64,000 bases of DNA. Origin: Agrobacterium rubi TR3 = NBRC 13261 (lineage in GTDB: Bacteria; Pseudomonadota; Alphaproteobacteria; Rhizobiales; Rhizobiaceae). Below, in pieces: positions 33,603 through 43,003 of this stretch; position 1 is the stretch's first letter; every line of letters starts with the position of its first letter. The stretch lies in assembly GCF_000739935.1 (NCBI RefSeq), contig NZ_BBJU01000007.1, positions 1 through 64,000 of the forward strand. The letters are read 5' to 3'. Made by a program: the position numbers and the translations under genes. The notes beneath the pieces are model-generated. The model had not been told where the DNA came from. It saw only the letters and a list, made by a program, of their open reading frames with translations, and did no database searches.

Positions 33603-35033
33603 ATGCAGAATAGTGAGCCGATCTGGGATTTCGTCGATCAGCACCGACCCGAATTCGAGGCGCTGAGCGACCGGGTTTGGGGCATGCCGGAAATCGCCTA
33701 CACCGAATATAGTTCGGTTGCAGAACACACCACCATGCTGCGTGAACAGGGGTTTCGGGTAACGGAAAACGTGGCTGGCATTCCCACTGCCGTTATGGGC
33801 GAAGCGGGTGAGGGCGGTCCTATCATCGCTATCCTGGGGGAATATGATGCCCTTCCGGGCCTTAGCCAAGAGGCTGGTATCGCCGAACCGAAGCCGCTGC
33901 CGGGCAATGGTCACGGTCATGGCTGCGGCCATAATCTGCTCGGCTCCGCCGCTATGTTGGCTGCAACGGCGATCAAAGATTGGCTCGCCCAATCCGGCAA
34001 ACCCGGTCGGGTGCGCTATTACGGCTGCCCGGCTGAAGAGGGTGGGGCCGCAAAATCCTTCATGGCGCGAGAAGGTGCCTTCGATGGTGTCGATGCTGCC
34101 ATTACCTGGCATCCGAGCGCTTTCACGGAGGTTGCCAAGGCGCTGTCTCTAGCCAATACCCGGATGGATTTCCGCTTCACGGGCCGCTCTTCGCATGCCG
34201 CTGCTGCCCCGCATCTGGGCCGGTCCGCGTTGGATGCCGTCGAATTGATGAATGTCGGCGTCAATTATCTGCGCGAACATGTCCCGGATTCCAGCCGCAT
34301 CCATTATGCGATGCTCGATTCCGGTGGAATAGCGCCGAATGTCGTGCAGGCAAAGGCTGCGGTCCGCTACGCCATTCGCTCGCGTGATCTCAAAGGCATG
34401 CTGGATCTTAATGAGCGCGTCAAAAAGGTGGCTTTGGGTGCCGCCATGATGACGGAAACCACCGTCGATATCTCGATCATGAGTGCTGTTTCCAATCTGC
34501 TCGCCAATCGTCCTTTGGAAGAAGCCATGCAGCGCAATCTCGAGCGGCTCGGCCCGGTGCCGTTCGATGCCGACGACAAGGCCTTCGCTGCACAAATTCA
34601 GGCGACGTTGAGCGAAGAAGACGTCGATAACGCCTATCTCCGCGTCGGACTGCCGTGCAAGGAAAACACGCCTCTGTGCGATTTCATCGTGCCGCTCGAT
34701 GTGGATGGCGAGCCGATGATTGGCTCTACAGATGTCGGCGATGTCAGCTGGCTCATGCCAACCGTTCAGGCCCATGCAGCCACCATCGCCATCGGCACGC
34801 CGGGCCACTCCTGGCAGGTCACGGCTCAGGGCAAAACGCCAGCGGCCCATAAGGGCATGACCCACGCCGCAAAGATGATGGCCGGTACCGCAATCGACCT
34901 CTTTACCGATGCGGACCTGCTTGCAGCAGCCAAGGCAGACCATCAGGCGCGGGTCGGCAAGACCGCTTATGTGTGCCCGATCCCACAAGACGTGCAGCCG
35001 CCACTACAGCCGCGGCCAAATGTTGCCGCCTGA
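33603..35033 (+). CDS. M20-family amidohydrolase (AbgB-like)
   Basis: This 476-residue metal-dependent hydrolase has GEYDALPGLSQ, GHGHGCGHNLLG and CPAEEGGAAKSFMAREGAF, the metal and catalytic motifs of the M20D/AbgB group. The dimerisation domain follows (FRFTGRSSHAAAAPHLGRSALDAVE). AbgB relatives cleave p-aminobenzoyl-glutamate or N-acyl amino acids. Its position between peptidases and a peptide importer suggests it frees an amino acid from an acyl or aryl amide. TTGGAGTTGAG precedes the start. Confidence 0.88.
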   Translation: MQNSEPIWDFVDQHRPEFEALSDRVWGMPEIAYTEYSSVAEHTTMLREQGFRVTENVAGIPTAVMGEAGEGGPIIAILGEYDALPGLSQEAGIAEPKPLPGNGHGHGCGHNLLGSAAMLAATAIKDWLAQSGKPGRVRYYGCPAEEGGAAKSFMAREGAFDGVDAAITWHPSAFTEVAKALSLANTRMDFRFTGRSSHAAAAPHLGRSALDAVELMNVGVNYLREHVPDSSRIHYAMLDSGGIAPNVVQAKAAVRYAIRSRDLKGMLDLNERVKKVALGAAMMTETTVDISIMSAVSNLLANRPLEEAMQRNLERLGPVPFDADDKAFAAQIQATLSEEDVDNAYLRVGLPCKENTPLCDFIVPLDVDGEPMIGSTDVGDVSWLMPTVQAHAATIAIGTPGHSWQVTAQGKTPAAHKGMTHAAKMMAGTAIDLFTDADLLAAAKADHQARVGKTAYVCPIPQDVQPPLQPRPNVAA

Positions 35034-35046
35034 CGAGTGAAATACA

Positions 35047-35067
35047 CCGGGGCTGCAAAGGCCCCGG
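35047..35067 (+). other. RNA hairpin between the amidohydrolase and binding-protein genes
   Basis: CCGGGGC (35047-35053) pairs perfectly with GCCCCGG (35061-35067) over a 7-base loop, without a following T-run. It probably protects the mRNA of the binding protein or partially attenuates transcription. Confidence 0.45.
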
Positions 35068-35115
35068 AACTGGACATCAGAGCTTGAGATTCAAAAAATA
35101 AGGGGAACTGAAAGC

Positions 35116-36726
35116 ATGATACCGAAAAACATTGCAAAGAGCCGCACCATGATCGCCGCCGCAGCGTTGTTGTCTTCAATCGCCATGCCAGCGCTGGCGG
35201 CAACGCCCGGTTCGGCGCTCGTCATGGCCTGGAATATCGACGCCATCAGCACGTTCGACCCGGCACAGGTGGGCGAAGTCGTCACCAACGAACTTCTACA
35301 AAACACCTGTGACTCGCTGGTCGACTTTGATCCAAAGGATGAATCGAAGGTCATACCAAGGCTCGCAAAAAGCTGGGACGTTTCCGAGGATCGTAAGCAG
35401 ATTACATTCCATCTCAACGAAGGGATGAAATTCCCCGGCGGTGCGCCTGCCACTGCCAAGGAGTTGGCATGGTCGATGCACCGCGTGGTGCTTCTCGGTT
35501 ATGGCAATGCCGCTACCCTCACGGAATATGGTTTCACCAAGGACAATGTGAAGGAGCGCATTGTTGCCAAGGATGACAACACGTTGGTGTTGACGCTGGA
35601 CAATCCTTACCCGACAAACCTTATTTTACAGGCGATAGCTGCCAACCGCGTGTCGGCTCTGCTGGATGAAAAGACGTTGATGTCCAAAGAGGTCAATGGT
35701 GATTTCGGCAACAAGTATCTCGCCACCAACACCGCCTGCGTCGGCCCTTACAAGCTGATGCAGTGGAATGCCGGTGAGTCGATCGTCTTGCAGGCCAATG
35801 AAGATTATTATGGCACCCAGCCAAAGCTGAAGCGTGTTCTTGTTCGGCATGTCGCTGAGCCCGGTACGCAGCGCCTGCTTCTGACCCAAGGCGACATCGA
35901 CATCGCCCGGGACCTCTCGCCAGATGACCTTGCCGATCTCGATGGCAAGCCGGGCCTGAAGGTGGAGCGTGTCCTGAAACCTCAGTTGTTCTTCTGGACC
36001 TTCAACGCGCTCGACCCGATCTTCAAACAAGAAAAGGTGCGTCTGGCGATGCGTTACCTGATTGATTATGACGGACTTGCCAAGTCGGTCATGACCTATC
36101 TGGGCGTGCCGCGCGCAAGCTTTGCCCAGCTTGGTGCGACCGGTGCGCTGAATGCAGAAGAGGGCCAGCCGTTCAAGCTTGATCTTGAAAAGGCCAAGGC
36201 GCTTCTGACAGAAGCCGGTTATCCGAACGGTTTTGAAGCCACTGTCCTGTTCGGCACCCTGCCGCATTCGGCGCCGATTGCTCAGAGCATCCAGCAGAAT
36301 GCATCGAAGGTGGGTGTCAAGTTGAACCTTGAGCGCATGGCCAACGCCCAGCTGTTCAGCCGCATCCGTGGTCGTGAGTTTCAGACGGGCATGCTGGCTT
36401 GGCAAACCGGCGTTCCCGATGCGCATGGCAATGCCTCGCGCCTGGTCTACAATCCTGACAACCGCCCGGAAGCCAAACTCACGCAGATTCCGGCATGGCG
36501 GTCGGCTTATCAGAACGAAGACTTCAACAAGCGGGTGCAGCAAGCCCTTCTCGAAGGCGATGCGGAAAAGCGCAATCAAATCTACTACCAGTTGCAAAAG
36601 GATGTGATGCAGCAGGGACCGATGGCAATCATGTTCCAGATGTATAACATTCTGGGCATGAGCGATAAGGTCAATGATTGGACCTGGAACGGCTTCCGCG
36701 TCTATTACGATCTCGCATCGAAGTAA
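35116..36726 (+). CDS. Peptide ABC transporter substrate-binding protein (family 5)
   Basis: This 536-residue periplasmic protein has a signal peptide (about residues 1-29, ending ALAA) and the DppA/OppA fold: FDPAQVGEVVTNELLQNTCDSLVDFDP-type start (residues about 45-70), ITFHLNEGMKFPGGAPATA, LRMAMRYLIDYDG-type second domain, and YHQLQ-like YYQLQKDVMQQGPMAIMFQ near the end. It would deliver short peptides or similar N-compounds to the permeases encoded downstream. Neighbouring cytoplasmic peptidases suggest peptides as cargo. Confidence 0.92.
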   Translation: MIPKNIAKSRTMIAAAALLSSIAMPALAATPGSALVMAWNIDAISTFDPAQVGEVVTNELLQNTCDSLVDFDPKDESKVIPRLAKSWDVSEDRKQITFHLNEGMKFPGGAPATAKELAWSMHRVVLLGYGNAATLTEYGFTKDNVKERIVAKDDNTLVLTLDNPYPTNLILQAIAANRVSALLDEKTLMSKEVNGDFGNKYLATNTACVGPYKLMQWNAGESIVLQANEDYYGTQPKLKRVLVRHVAEPGTQRLLLTQGDIDIARDLSPDDLADLDGKPGLKVERVLKPQLFFWTFNALDPIFKQEKVRLAMRYLIDYDGLAKSVMTYLGVPRASFAQLGATGALNAEEGQPFKLDLEKAKALLTEAGYPNGFEATVLFGTLPHSAPIAQSIQQNASKVGVKLNLERMANAQLFSRIRGREFQTGMLAWQTGVPDAHGNASRLVYNPDNRPEAKLTQIPAWRSAYQNEDFNKRVQQALLEGDAEKRNQIYYQLQKDVMQQGPMAIMFQMYNILGMSDKVNDWTWNGFRVYYDLASK

Positions 36727-36736
36727 GGCGAAACCC

Positions 36737-37812
36737 ATGGCGGACCTTACTCATTCGGTTCCTCGCAGCGATGCGGGGAACATAGCCAAACCGAACCCGG
36801 TGTTTGTTGTGCTCAGCGTGCTCAGCAAGACGTTGCTACCGGTGTTCGTGACACTCTTCGGCCTTGCGGCCTTGACTTTCTTCATCGGCAGAATGCTGCC
36901 GATCGATCCCGTCGCCTCGATCCTGGGCGATAATGCCACCCAGGACGCCTATGAAAAAATGTCTGCTGCACTCGGGATGGACAAGCCGCTCTGGTACCAG
37001 TTCGGTGTCTATGTGAAGGGCATCCTTTCGCTCGATTTTGGCGATGCGCTGACCACTGGCAAACGGTGATCGATGATATCGCTCGTGTTTTCCCAGCGAC
37101 CATCGAACTGGCCACCCTGTCGATCATCATCGGAACGGGTATAGGCATTCCTGCGGGCGTTCTGTCTGCCATGTATCGCAATTCCTGGCTCGACAACGCC
37201 ATCAGGTTTACGGGTCTCATCGGCTACTCGGCACCGAATTTCTGGTTGGGCCTCATGGGGCTGGTGCTGTTCTATGCGACGCTCGGCTGGATCGGTGGGC
37301 CGGGACGTATCGATTTCATCTACGAATTCGAGCTTGAGCCAGTCACAGGCTTTCACCTCATCGACAGTGCACTTGCCGGCAATTTGGAGGTTTTCCGCAA
37401 CGTTTTCGGGCACATCATCCTGCCGGCCTCGATCCTTGGCTTTGGCGCGCTTGCCTATATCAGCCGCATGACGCGCAGCTTCATGATCGAGCAGCTCTCG
37501 CAAGAGTACATTGTCACGGCTCGCGTCAAGGGTCTTTCCTGGGCGAGAACGGTCTGGGTGCATGCGTTCCGCAACGTCGCCGTTCAGGTTCTGACCGTCG
37601 TCGCCTTGTCCTACGCTTTCCTGCTTGAAGGTGCGGTGCTCACCGAAACCGTATTCGCGTGGCCAGGTTTCGGCCGCTATCTGACCAATGCGCTTCTGGT
37701 GGGTGACATGAATGCCGTCGTCGGCTGCTCGCTTCTGATCGGGGTCATCTTCGTCACACTGAACCTCATCTGCGATCTGCTCTATCGCGTCTTCGATCCC
37801 CGAACCCGGTGA
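36737..37812 (+). pseudogene. Peptide ABC transporter permease 1 (DppB-type), frameshifted
   Basis: The coding frame starting at 36737 reads a normal DppB N-terminus (FGLAALTFFIGRMLPIDPV, residues about 43-61; ...DFGDALTTGK) and meets a TGA at 37067-37069. The rest of the permease (VIDDIARVFPATIELATLS ... EAA-type loop ARVKGLSWARTVWVHAFRN ... VFDPRTR) continues without a break in another frame from 37066. The full span is 1,076 nt, one short of a multiple of three. Adding one base near 37061-37066 (AAACGG, expected AAACCGG-like, giving TGKPVIDD) restores a 358-residue protein. Either a true frameshift mutation that disables the importer or a base-calling error. All other genes of the operon are intact. 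Confidence 0.85.
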
Positions 37813-37819
37813 GGTAGCC

Positions 37820-38749
37820 ATGACAGACAAAGCTCTTTCCCAAACCATCCCACCCGCCGGTTTCGGTGCATGGCTGCGTGCGCCTGTGCCCACCTCACCG
37901 TTTCATGCCCGCATGCAGCAATTCTGGCTGCAATGGCGGCGGTTGCGTGCCAACGCTTCGGCACTGTTCGGCCTCATCGTTATCGTCGTCATTCTCGTTG
38001 CGGCACTTTTTGCACCGCTACTGGCCACGCATGATATCTATGAGCAAAACCTCGCCGCCCGTCTTCTGTCACCGTCATGGCAACATTGGCTCGGCACTGA
38101 TGAGCTGGGCCGCGATGTTTACAGCCGGTTGTTGTTCGGCGCGCGCATCACGCTTTACATTGCGCTTTTGACCACGGTCATCGTCGCGCCGATCGGTCTT
38201 ATCGTCGGCACAACAGCCGGTTATCTGGGCGGCTGGGTCGATACGGTGCTCATGCGCATCGTCGATGTTTTCCTTGCCTTCCCTAACCTCATTCTCGCGC
38301 TTGCTTTCGTGGCGGCGCTCGGGCCGGGCATCGAAAACGCCATTATCGCCATTTCGCTTGCGTCCTGGCCGCCAATTGCACGGCTTGCCCGCGCTGAAAC
38401 CCTCTCCATCCGCAAGTCGGATTATATTGCCGCGATGCGCCTCCAGGGGGCGTCGAGCCTGCGGATCATTTTCGGCCATATCATGCCGATGTGCATTCCC
38501 TCCGTTGTCGTGCGCGTCACACTCAACATGGCCGCTATCATCCTGACGGCTGCGGGCCTCGGCTTCCTTGGCCTGGGTGCCCAGCCGCCCAGTCCGGAAT
38601 GGGGCACGATGCTTTCATCTGGTCGTGAATTCGTCATGACCAGCTGGTGGATCGCTGCCATTCCCGGCTTTGCCATTCTCCTCACAAGTCTCGCCTTCAA
38701 TCTTCTGGGCGATGGGCTGCGCGATGTATTGGATCCCCGCCATGGATAA
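37820..38749 (+). CDS. Peptide ABC transporter permease 2 (DppC-type)
   Basis: This 309-residue inner-membrane protein has an N-terminal cytoplasmic segment, six membrane helices and the DppC motifs HWLGTDELGRDVYSRLLFGA and the EAA-like loop RAETLSIRKSDYIAAMRLQGA, and ends in LGDGLRDVLDPR. It would pair with the DppB-type permease encoded just upstream, which is frameshifted here. It overlaps the next ATPase start by 8 nt. Confidence 0.92.
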   Translation: MTDKALSQTIPPAGFGAWLRAPVPTSPFHARMQQFWLQWRRLRANASALFGLIVIVVILVAALFAPLLATHDIYEQNLAARLLSPSWQHWLGTDELGRDVYSRLLFGARITLYIALLTTVIVAPIGLIVGTTAGYLGGWVDTVLMRIVDVFLAFPNLILALAFVAALGPGIENAIIAISLASWPPIARLARAETLSIRKSDYIAAMRLQGASSLRIIFGHIMPMCIPSVVVRVTLNMAAIILTAAGLGFLGLGAQPPSPEWGTMLSSGREFVMTSWWIAAIPGFAILLTSLAFNLLGDGLRDVLDPRHG

Positions 38750-39608
38750 GCCGCTGATCGACGTCAAGGATTTGAAAATCAGCTTCCACAGTGCTCAACG
38801 CAGCCATGATGCCGTGCGCGGTGTGTCCTTCACCATCGGTCGTGAAAAAGTGGGCATTGTCGGTGAGTCCGGATCGGGGAAGTCTCTGACCGGCCGTTCC
38901 CTTCTCAAGCTCACGCCCCAAGGTGCGCAGATCAACGCCACCCATATGCGCTTCAAGGACATCGACCTGCTTGCTGCCAGCGAAAAGGAGATGCGCAAAA
39001 TCCGTGGAAACCATATTTCCATGATCCTGCAGGACCCGAAATACTCCCTCAATCCATTGATGCGGATTGGCCACCAGATTGTCGAGGCTTATCGACTGCA
39101 CCATAAGGCACCATCCAGCGATGCGAAGGCCAAGGCGCTGGCGACGCTGGAAGCGGTGCAAATCCGTGATCCTGAGCGCGTCTTCAAGTTGTTTCCGCAC
39201 GAGGTTTCAGGCGGCATGGGCCAGCGCATCATGATTGCGATGATGCTCATTCCCGAACCCGACTTGATCATTGCCGATGAACCGACGTCGGCACTCGATG
39301 TCACGGTTCGCCGCCAGGTCTTGACGATCCTCGATGAGTTGGTGACGCGCCGCGGCACCGGCTTGATGTTCATCAGCCACGACCTCAACCTCGTCGCTAG
39401 TTTCTGCGACCGGGTGCTCGTCATGTATGCCGGTCGCATCATGGAAGACTTGCCAGCCTCCGAACTTCACAATGCGCGCCACCCATACACCCGTGCGCTG
39501 CTGGAAAGCCTCCCCAGGCTTGATGTCGCCGTGGATGATCTCAAGGTGCCGGTGCGTGATCCATCATGGCTCGATGGTCCCGTTTATCGCAATGGAGTGC
39601 TGGCATGA
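38742..39608 (+). CDS. Peptide ABC transporter ATP-binding protein (DppD-type)
   Basis: This 288-residue ATPase has Walker A GESGSGKS, Q-loop LQDPKYSLNP, signature SGGMGQRI and Walker B LIIADEPTSALD, with H-loop ISHDLN. It is shorter than the usual 320-330-residue DppD and lacks most of the C-terminal cysteine-rich extension, though HPYTRALLESLPRLD is present. The ATG at 38742 gives the expected N-terminus (MDKPLIDVKDLKISF) and overlaps the permease stop. It works as a heterodimer with the next gene product. Confidence 0.9.
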   Translation: MDKPLIDVKDLKISFHSAQRSHDAVRGVSFTIGREKVGIVGESGSGKSLTGRSLLKLTPQGAQINATHMRFKDIDLLAASEKEMRKIRGNHISMILQDPKYSLNPLMRIGHQIVEAYRLHHKAPSSDAKAKALATLEAVQIRDPERVFKLFPHEVSGGMGQRIMIAMMLIPEPDLIIADEPTSALDVTVRRQVLTILDELVTRRGTGLMFISHDLNLVASFCDRVLVMYAGRIMEDLPASELHNARHPYTRALLESLPRLDVAVDDLKVPVRDPSWLDGPVYRNGVLA

Positions 39609-40411
39609 AACCCACGAGACCCCTCATCGAGGCGGTAGGGCTTTCCGTTAGCTTCGGTCCGAAACATGCCTCTACCCGCGTCGTCGACGATGTGTCCTTC
39701 CGGATCGACAAGGGTGAGGCTTATGGCCTGATTGGCGAATCCGGTTGTGGCAAGTCAACCATCTTGCGTGCACTGTCCGGCCTGAACAGCGAGTACGACG
39801 GCGCTTTGACCCTTGCTGACCGAGAATTGCCAAAGATGCGGTCAAAAGAGTTCTTTCGCCGCGTGCAGATGGTGTTTCAGGACCCCTACGGCAGCCTTCA
39901 CCCACGCAAGATCGTCGAAAAGGTTCTGGCCGAACCACTCGCCATCCATGGCATCGACCGTGCTTCAGAGCGCATCGCCGAGACATTGGATGCGGTCGGA
40001 TTGGGACCTTCTTTTCGCTACCGCTATCCGCATGAGCTTTCGGGCGGTCAGCGGCAGCGTGTGGCGATCGCAAGGGCGTTGATCACCGAGCCGGAAATCC
40101 TTTTGCTCGATGAGCCGACTTCCGCGCTCGATGTGTCTGTGCAGGCGGAAATCCTCAATCTTCTCAAACGGCTACGTATCGAGCGCAATCTGACTTATCT
40201 TATGGTGTCGCATGATCTGGCCGTGATCGCCCACATCTGCGGGCGCGCGGGCATGATGTACAGGGGCAAGATCATCGAGGAGCTGACCTCGACACAAATC
40301 CGCCAATCGCAGGCAAAGGAAGCCTACACAAGCGAGTTTCTGAAAGCGACAATCGAGGCAGTCGCCCGCCGCGACGAGCCAAACCTTGGGACAAACACGT
40401 CTTTGGCGTGA
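39605..40411 (+). CDS. Peptide ABC transporter ATP-binding protein (DppF-type)
   Basis: This 268-residue ATPase has Walker A GESGCGKST, Q-loop FQDPYGSLHPR, signature [15 protein letters not shown], Walker B ILLLDEPTSALD and H-loop VSHDL. The start at 39605 overlaps the DppD-type stop (ATGA). It is somewhat shorter than typical DppF proteins because the C-terminal oligopeptide-transporter extension is reduced. It partners the preceding ATPase. Confidence 0.92.
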   Translation: MKPTRPLIEAVGLSVSFGPKHASTRVVDDVSFRIDKGEAYGLIGESGCGKSTILRALSGLNSEYDGALTLADRELPKMRSKEFFRRVQMVFQDPYGSLHPRKIVEKVLAEPLAIHGIDRASERIAETLDAVGLGPSFRYRYPHELSGGQRQRVAIARALITEPEILLLDEPTSALDVSVQAEILNLLKRLRIERNLTYLMVSHDLAVIAHICGRAGMMYRGKIIEELTSTQIRQSQAKEAYTSEFLKATIEAVARRDEPNLGTNTSLA

Positions 40412-40448
40412 GCGCCCTTTCACCTCCTCCCTAAACGACGAGCTTTTT

Positions 40449-41825
40449 ATGCCGACGATCATCGAAACCATAGCCGCATGGTGTGCGGCCCCGCCGCCAA
40501 CGTCCGATACTACGCGGCGTCTTGCCCACCATGCCATCGCAGACACGATCGCATGCCTGTATGCTGGCCGTGACGATACGTCTACGTCTGCTGTCCGTCG
40601 TGCTTTTGGCGTTCATGCGGTTGGTGAAGCGCCGCTCGTCACGGGTGGCCGTCAATCAGCCTCCGTATCGGCTCTGATCAATGGAACGGCGGCACATGCC
40701 CTCGATTATGACGACAATTTCAGGCCTGGCATGAGCCATGCTTCTGCCGTCATCGTCCCGGCGTTGCTTTCGATTGCTGATCGCGTGGGCGCGACTGGGC
40801 GAGCCTTCGTAGACGCGTATCTCGTCGCTTTGCAGGCTCAGGACTTTGTCGGTAGCGGCGTTGCCGGATCGCATTACACGGCCGGATGGCATGGTACATC
40901 AACGGTTGGCAGCATCGGTACAGCGGCTGGCGTAGCCAAGCTGCTGGGAATGGACGCGCAAGGCATCGCGTTTGCGCTGTCCTTGGGCGTCAGCATGGCT
41001 TCTGGGACAAAGGGTCAGTTCGGGGCGCCGGCCAAGCCGTTTCACGCGGGTATGGCCGCACGCAATGCTGTGGAGGCGGCTTTCCTCGCGGAACAGGGGC
41101 TTCGCGGCCGGCTCGATATTCTCGAGTGCGAACAGGGCTTTCTAGAAATGTTCGGCGGCGAACGGCCGAAGGGCTATGACAGTCGAGCGATTATGAGCAC
41201 GCGGGAGCACACGATTGAAACCGTGGGCGTGATGCCAAAACTGCATCCGTGCTGTGGTTCTACCCACATGATCGTCGATGCCGCACTCGACCTGATGCGC
41301 AATGCACAGATCGATCCCGAAAACATTCTCTCAGCACAATGCCATGTCGGAATCGCCAACTACCGCAACCTTGCCTATAGCGAACCCAGGGACGAGATGC
41401 AGGCGCGGTTTTCCATGCAATATTGTTTAGCGCTGGCATTCAGGAAAAAGACGCTGTCCCTTTCTGACTTCACACGATCGGCCGTCGACAAATTTTCTCA
41501 AGATCCGCTGCTCTCGACAATATCGATGACGCATTACAGTGCCGCTGAGGAAGAGCAGGCAAAGACCTATCTGCCGCACAAGCTGAAGATAACGTTGAGC
41601 GACGGGTCCGTTTTAGAGGCAGAGCGTGCGGTTGCCCGCGGTGGCTTGGCAGATCCGTTTTCTGAGAGCGAGCGATTGACGAAAATCAGAGATTGCTTTG
41701 ATGGTGTGAAGAATGCCGAGGCGATCATGTTGTCCCTCACGGACCTTGATATGCAAATGGACCTTCGGTTTCTCGATCCGCTTTTTCATGGGGTAGAGGT
41801 CCAAGACGTCAGAAAATCGGGGTAA
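40449..41825 (+). CDS. MmgE/PrpD-family protein
   Basis: This 458-residue protein has the all-helical N-terminal domain and catalytic-region features of the 2-methylcitrate dehydratase/cis-aconitate decarboxylase superfamily: HHAIADTIACLYAG, ALDYDDNFRPGMSHASAVIVPALL (about residues 82-105), GWHGTSTVGSIGTAAGVAKLLG and KLHPCCGSTH. Many members of this family are not PrpD itself and have unknown substrates, including isomerases/dehydratases of small acids. The start at 40449 is chosen for the family N-terminus. It ends the peptide operon, so it may process an acid freed from the imported amide or peptide. Confidence 0.85.
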   Translation: MPTIIETIAAWCAAPPPTSDTTRRLAHHAIADTIACLYAGRDDTSTSAVRRAFGVHAVGEAPLVTGGRQSASVSALINGTAAHALDYDDNFRPGMSHASAVIVPALLSIADRVGATGRAFVDAYLVALQAQDFVGSGVAGSHYTAGWHGTSTVGSIGTAAGVAKLLGMDAQGIAFALSLGVSMASGTKGQFGAPAKPFHAGMAARNAVEAAFLAEQGLRGRLDILECEQGFLEMFGGERPKGYDSRAIMSTREHTIETVGVMPKLHPCCGSTHMIVDAALDLMRNAQIDPENILSAQCHVGIANYRNLAYSEPRDEMQARFSMQYCLALAFRKKTLSLSDFTRSAVDKFSQDPLLSTISMTHYSAAEEEQAKTYLPHKLKITLSDGSVLEAERAVARGGLADPFSESERLTKIRDCFDGVKNAEAIMLSLTDLDMQMDLRFLDPLFHGVEVQDVRKSG

Positions 41826-41835
41826 CTCTCCGCGG

Positions 41836-42771
41836 TCAGGCGGCGGGCAGTGCAACACGTTCGGCAAGCACGCCGACTTCCGCTGCCTGTTTCCAGAATT
41901 GGTCGGCCTGTTTGCAACGCAGGCGGAACGACCGGTAGAGCCTTATTTCAACCTCGATTTCCAATTCTGGACCAGCGGCACGCACAAGCTTGCCGGATTT
42001 CAATTCGCTGATAGCCAAGCTCTCCGGAATCCATGCAACCCCATGGCCTGATACGGCCATCGCCTTGAGTGCCGCTGACATGGCATTTTCGTAGACTGTG
42101 TTTAGCCGTACCGGCACTCTTTCGAAAATGGCTTTGGGAAGTGCCTGGGCAAAAAACGAACTGTCGCGATAGCTCAGATAATTGGTGGGGTTCCCATCGG
42201 TTCGCACCGCATGCAGAGGGGTGCCGTCTTCTCCAGGAGCAGACACCGCGATCACCCGCTCTGACCCAAGGGTAAGATACGCGTTTTCAGACAGTTCCCG
42301 AATGGCTGGCACACAGTCATGAGCGTAGGTCAGCAGGAAGTCGCATTCGCTGCGAAAGAGGGTTGAGACATTGCTGGAAAAAGAAGAATAGGCCTCGGAA
42401 AAGCGTGTTCGAAAGGAGCCGCCATTTGCCTCGATCCGTTCCATCCAGATCGGAAAAAAGGTCAGCACTAGCGTGCTCATGGTGGCAAACGACAGGACCT
42501 CGTCTTTGGAGCTGTGATGTTCCAGTGTCTCTTCCCGAAGCGATGACAGCAAATCGACACTCTTGCGAGCCTTGGGCAAAAAGCTGGTGCCCGCTGAAGT
42601 CAGTCGAACAGGGTAGGTGGTGCGATCGATCAAGGGAACACCGACCCACTGTTCCAGTTGGCGAATCCGTCTGCTAAGTGCGGATTGGGTGATGTTCCTG
42701 TCGGTTGCTGCCTGGGTGAAATTCATGAAGCGTGCCAGGCTCAGAAAGTCCTCAAGCCATTTCAGTTCCAT
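41836..42771 (-). CDS. LysR-family transcriptional regulator
   Basis: This 311-residue regulator has the N-terminal winged helix (LEDFLSLARFMNFTQAATDR, ITQSALSRRIRQLEQWVGVPLIDR) and a LysR substrate-binding domain. It is convergent with the peptide operon, stopping 10 nt after it, and is its most likely regulator, although LysR genes are more often divergent. Other targets are possible. The upstream 232 nt (42772-43003) show no gene; they contain a direct repeat of CGGCAGGC near 42860-42890. Confidence 0.9.
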   Translation of the reverse strand: MELKWLEDFLSLARFMNFTQAATDRNITQSALSRRIRQLEQWVGVPLIDRTTYPVRLTSAGTSFLPKARKSVDLLSSLREETLEHHSSKDEVLSFATMSTLVLTFFPIWMERIEANGGSFRTRFSEAYSSFSSNVSTLFRSECDFLLTYAHDCVPAIRELSENAYLTLGSERVIAVSAPGEDGTPLHAVRTDGNPTNYLSYRDSSFFAQALPKAIFERVPVRLNTVYENAMSAALKAMAVSGHGVAWIPESLAISELKSGKLVRAAGPELEIEVEIRLYRSFRLRCKQADQFWKQAAEVGVLAERVALPAA

Positions 42772-43003
42772 CAGCCATCTCCAGTCATCCGTTTTATGAT
42801 CGGTGCATTATGGCCCCAAGGAACGCTAAAGGAAGCAAGATAATCACAACGAGACAATCGGCAGGCTTGTAAAAACGGCAGGCCAGCAAACCAACTTGGA
42901 CACCGCCGTAATTGGAAGCGTATGCCGTGTTGACGTTGTAGGGCCTATCCAGGGATATTAGGAATACTTGAGCCAATTAAACAAAGGCTGCCAACCGATT
43001 GGA

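Noticed and set aside
37055..37075. Programmed ribosomal frameshift in the permease gene
   Set aside because: No slippery heptamer, Shine-Dalgarno-like stimulator or pseudoknot is visible, and permeases of this family are not known to use frameshifting.
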